A DNA stretch of 64,000 bases from Cyclospora cayetanensis (lineage: Eukaryota; Apicomplexa; Conoidasida; Eucoccidiorida; Eimeriidae): positions 97,461 through 161,460 of the forward strand of contig NW_020312764.1 of NCBI RefSeq assembly GCF_002999335.1, written 5' to 3'. Positions 61,601 through 64,000 of this stretch are shown piece by piece. Position 1 is the stretch's first letter, and each line of letters begins with the position of its first letter. The notes below the pieces were generated by a model. The model did no database searches. It worked only from the letters and a program-made list of their open reading frames with translations, and was not told where the DNA came from. Both the position numbers and the translations under genes were made by a program.

Positions 61601-63425
61601 TCAATGCGGACTGCCCCTTCGTCTTCGACTTGGGAGACTCTCGTCGCAGCAGCTACGGCACGGCGTCGCTCTTTGATTTGTTCAGCGCTCTGCTGCAGCG
61701 TTACGGGTCTGCTGCTGTGGAGGCCGTCTTTGCGCTCGTGGCAGTTCCTCTGAGGTTCACGCATTATATCCAGTGTCATGTGCTGGGGGAGCAGCGTGCT
61801 CACGTGCAGCAGGAGGTGGGAAGCGGCGATTTCGGTGGTTGCAGAGACTGCAAACAGCGGCTTTCTTCTCACGTCCCTTCGCCCTTCCTTAGACGTGTGT
61901 ACAACGGAGTCGTCCCCTGCTGCTGCGGGGTGTCTGGCCTTGCTTCGCAGCCTGCAGCAGCAGCCGTGGTAGGCTGTGTCGATGCTCTTCCTCCCCCCTT
62001 TCCCAAGTCTCTTCGTCGGCTGTTGCCTCCTAGACGGCAGGCGTTCGGAGGGGAGGCGGAGTCGGTCGAGGCAGCCTCCCCTGCGGAGGGGGCTGAGCAC
62101 GAAGGCTGTTGTGCTGGCAGGAGCAACGCGCAGCAAGCCACTGCGCCAGAAGCTTCTGCATGCAGCCACAGCGACCGCTGCAGGCTGCGTGCCAGCAGGC
62201 GCGCAGCCTGCAGCGGCCGCTGTGGCTGTGAGCGAAGAAGGATAGAGACGGTTGAAGGGACGGAAGGCTGCAGCAGTCCTGTCCCCTTTAGCGCGCGAGA
62301 TGTTGCGCGACGCTCGTATACAGTCTATGACTTTATCATTTCGTGCTTGGGAGACGGCTTTCCGGCTTTTTTTCCAGCAGACACCCCCCTTGCATGCATG
62401 CGCCTCTCCACAGCGAGCGATGCCACCTTCCGCTGCAGGGGTCCAGGGAACGCTCCCACTGACGCGTGCCTTTTCTTTCGCTCTTTCCTCGACAGATTTG
62501 CTGGCGTTGCTGCGACAACGCTGCTTCAAGGCCTTCACCCTGCCACATGCAGCAGAGGCAGCAACCCTTACCACATCACCAAGCTGCTCGAGCTGTTGCT
62601 CTTCTGCACAAATGGCTCTATCGAGAACCTGCCTTCCCACGTCGTGGTGGCGCACCCAGGGGATGCCGGGAGCCGAGTCTTGAGCAAAAGCAGCAGCAAA
62701 AGCAGCAGCAAAAGCAGCAGCAAAGGCAGCAGCAAAAGCAGCAGCGGCAGTGAGACCACTGGAGGTCAGGGGGGGGTAGTACCGTCCTTGGCAGAGGAGG
62801 CGACCACGGGGGCGTTTCTGCAGCAAATGATTTCATCGGATGCGGAAGAAGCCTTTCCCTTGGGCGCTGCCTTCCGATTGACAGAAGAAGAAACGTATTC
62901 TTCGGGGAGACAGAGTGCAACTGACATTACCCATGCAAGTGCCGCTCTGTCTCTCTCCGAGGTGTTGCGTCACTTGATTTTGTCGCTCTCCTTTCCCTCT
63001 TCTCAGGAGTTGCTGCTGCGCATCACCGGCAGCAACAGCGCATGCGTGGGGCCTGTTGGAGCACCCGTCCTTCAGGCGCTCCTCGAGGGGTGTAGCTGGA
63101 GAGCCTTTGTCGCCGCATTGCTGAGACAGAGACAGTTTGACAGACGAAGCGACTTGGTCCTGCAGCTAGCCAGTGAGACCGCAGAACCAAGCTGCAGCTC
63201 TTGCTGCTGCAGCTCTTGTTGCAGCTGCTCTTTTTGCTGCTGCTCCTGCGTCAGCAGCCCTTCGGAGAGGGCGCAGCACCAAGAGGAACCTTCGCAGCAG
63301 GCAGTGAGGCTTTTTGAGGTCGGCCGTATCGGCAGCCGCAAACGACGGTCGTCTGCGGCAGAAGTCTTTGAGGGGGCTTGTCGGTCCTTCCGCTTCTCCA
63401 GGAGGCGGCAGCAGGGGCAGCTCCT

Positions 63426-63465
<40 letters not shown>

Positions 63466-64000
63466 GGAGAGAGCAACTCCGTGCCGTGCACGATGCAGAA
63501 TGTCTTTTCTGACGCTGCCTTGGGAACTCGGCTTCAGTTTTCATCTTCTGGGTCGCTGGGCAGAAGTTGCTGTCGCTGCTGCTGCGCATGGGCAGCGTTT
63601 GAGCGGCGATCCACTCGCGCAGCTGTACGCAGCAAGGGGGAGAGGCTGTTGCTGCGCCGCGAGCTGCAGCAGCAGAGGCGCCAGCAAAAACGGAAGCAAC
63701 AGCATTCGGAAGGAGGGTTCTGCTCGGTGCAGCAGCAGCAGCAGTTGCAGCAACAGCAGCTGCAGCAACAGCAGTTGCAGCAGCAGCAGTTGCAGCAGCA
63801 GCAGCTGCAGCAGAGGCGCAGCATGCAGCTGCTCGGAGGCACAGGAAGCGTCTCGGGGTGGAAGCCAAAGGCTGCGCGTAGCAGCGGTGGGGGGGGACGC
63901 GGTAGTAGGAGGCGGCCTTCAACTACGAAGTAAGGCAGCTCACAGACCACCTAATAATACAGTCTCTAGAGCTGATGTACTGCCGATATATATATATATA
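58690..64000 (+). CDS. SAPS-domain (PP6/Sit4-associated phosphatase regulatory) protein, Gln-rich, 3' end probably beyond window
   Basis: SAPS proteins are regulatory subunits of PP6/Sit4-type phosphatases. Exons: 58690-60906 (phase 0), 61085-61214, 61556 onward with an open frame to 63,933. Exon 1 (739 aa) is low-complexity: QDEQ repeats, polyglutamine, Ser and Ala runs. The SAPS resemblance starts in exon 2, EVEELLQYYATPHPSEARYL with TALIYLHFLS, where PP6R has an equivalent QLLRY helix and EEPPED loop. It continues in exon 3 with LFDLFSALLQ and FALVAVPLRFTHYIQCH, then TLLQGLHPATCSRGSNPYHI and an armadillo-like Leu-rich stretch around 62,960-63,130. Ser/Lys, Cys and Gln repeats interrupt it. 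A frame starting at about 63,910 after TAGTAG (EAAFNYEVRQLTDHLIIQ) resembles the family's later FNDYQMQQMT segment. The gene probably continues through another exon past the right edge. Confidence 0.65.
58837..58900. repeat. 12-bp tandem repeat CAGCAAGACGAG (QDEQ units)
   Basis: Four perfect copies plus a decayed fifth, in frame in SAPS exon 1. Confidence 0.9.
60548..60656. repeat. CAG/CAA polyglutamine tract in SAPS exon 1
   Basis: About 36 codons, nearly all Gln with two Pro interruptions. A shorter tract lies at 60,427-60,475. Confidence 0.95.
62682..62748. repeat. 12-bp tandem repeat AGCAGCAGCAAA (Ser-Ser-Ser-Lys)
   Basis: About five in-frame copies within SAPS exon 3. Confidence 0.9.
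63727..63816. repeat. 15-bp tandem repeat encoding QQQQL
   Basis: CAGCAGCAG-TTG/CTG units, five to six copies, in frame near the 3' end of the SAPS open frame. Confidence 0.9.
63986..64000. repeat. (TA)n at window edge
   Basis: Uninterrupted TATATA reaching the last base of the window. It probably continues beyond. Confidence 0.8.

Noticed and set aside
61495..62826. 443-codon minus-strand frame opposite SAPS exon 3
   Set aside because: It is Arg/Ala-rich with no motif, while the plus strand has SAPS-like segments in phase with exon 2.

Overview
The window is nuclear DNA of an eimeriid coccidian (Apicomplexa), most likely Eimeria or the closely related Cyclospora. The reasons are dense GT-AG introns, a tandem-motif alveolin gene, CAG/CTG triplet tracts that run through coding exons as glutamine, serine and alanine runs, and an alternation of GC-rich, triplet-rich, gene-bearing blocks with AT-richer, gene-poor blocks. 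I cannot separate the two genera from sequence alone. Splice junctions were placed by eye, using GT-AG sites, phase and conserved motifs. For most genes the summed exons are an exact multiple of three.

Layout. 0.2-5.4 kb (+): a Ccz1 homologue in nine exons, with a perfect hairpin in intron 2. 5.4-9.8 kb: AT-rich, no gene seen. 9.8-12.2 kb (+): an alveolin/IMC protein. 13.0-15.0 kb (-): U2 snRNP A' in seven exons. 15.9-19.1 kb (+): a large unrecognised protein. 19.6-20.9 kb (-): dUTPase in three exons. 23.0-24.2 kb (-): a calmodulin/myosin-light-chain-like EF-hand protein. 25.8-31.1 kb (+): a glutamine-rich SAS-4/CPAP homologue with a C-terminal TCP/G-box. 31.1-37.4 kb: an AT-rich desert. 37.4-44.0 kb (+): Tudor-SN (SND1) in twelve exons. 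46.0-50.8 kb (-): a giant TruD/PUS7 pseudouridine synthase. 51.5-53.6 kb (+): a uroporphyrinogen-III synthase whose modules appear in circularly permuted order. 55.1-56.8 kb (-): a SNAPC1 (SNAP43)-like subunit. 58.7 kb to the right edge (+): a glutamine-rich SAPS-domain phosphatase-associated protein, probably incomplete.

The genes are unlinked housekeeping and coccidian cell-biology functions: endosomal Rab7 activation (Ccz1), pellicle (alveolin), centriole (SAS-4), splicing (U2A'), snRNA transcription (SNAPC1), RNA modification and RNA-binding (PUS7, Tudor-SN), nucleotide hygiene (dUTPase), haem synthesis (UROS) and phosphatase regulation (SAPS). They do not form operons. PUS7/UROS and SNAPC1/SAPS are divergent pairs, and Tudor-SN/PUS7 converge.

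The strongest unusual signal is the UROS gene. The segment that normally begins the protein, with its VTRP motif and first beta-alpha-beta unit, lies at the C-terminal end. It is in frame with the strand-helix that normally ends the protein.
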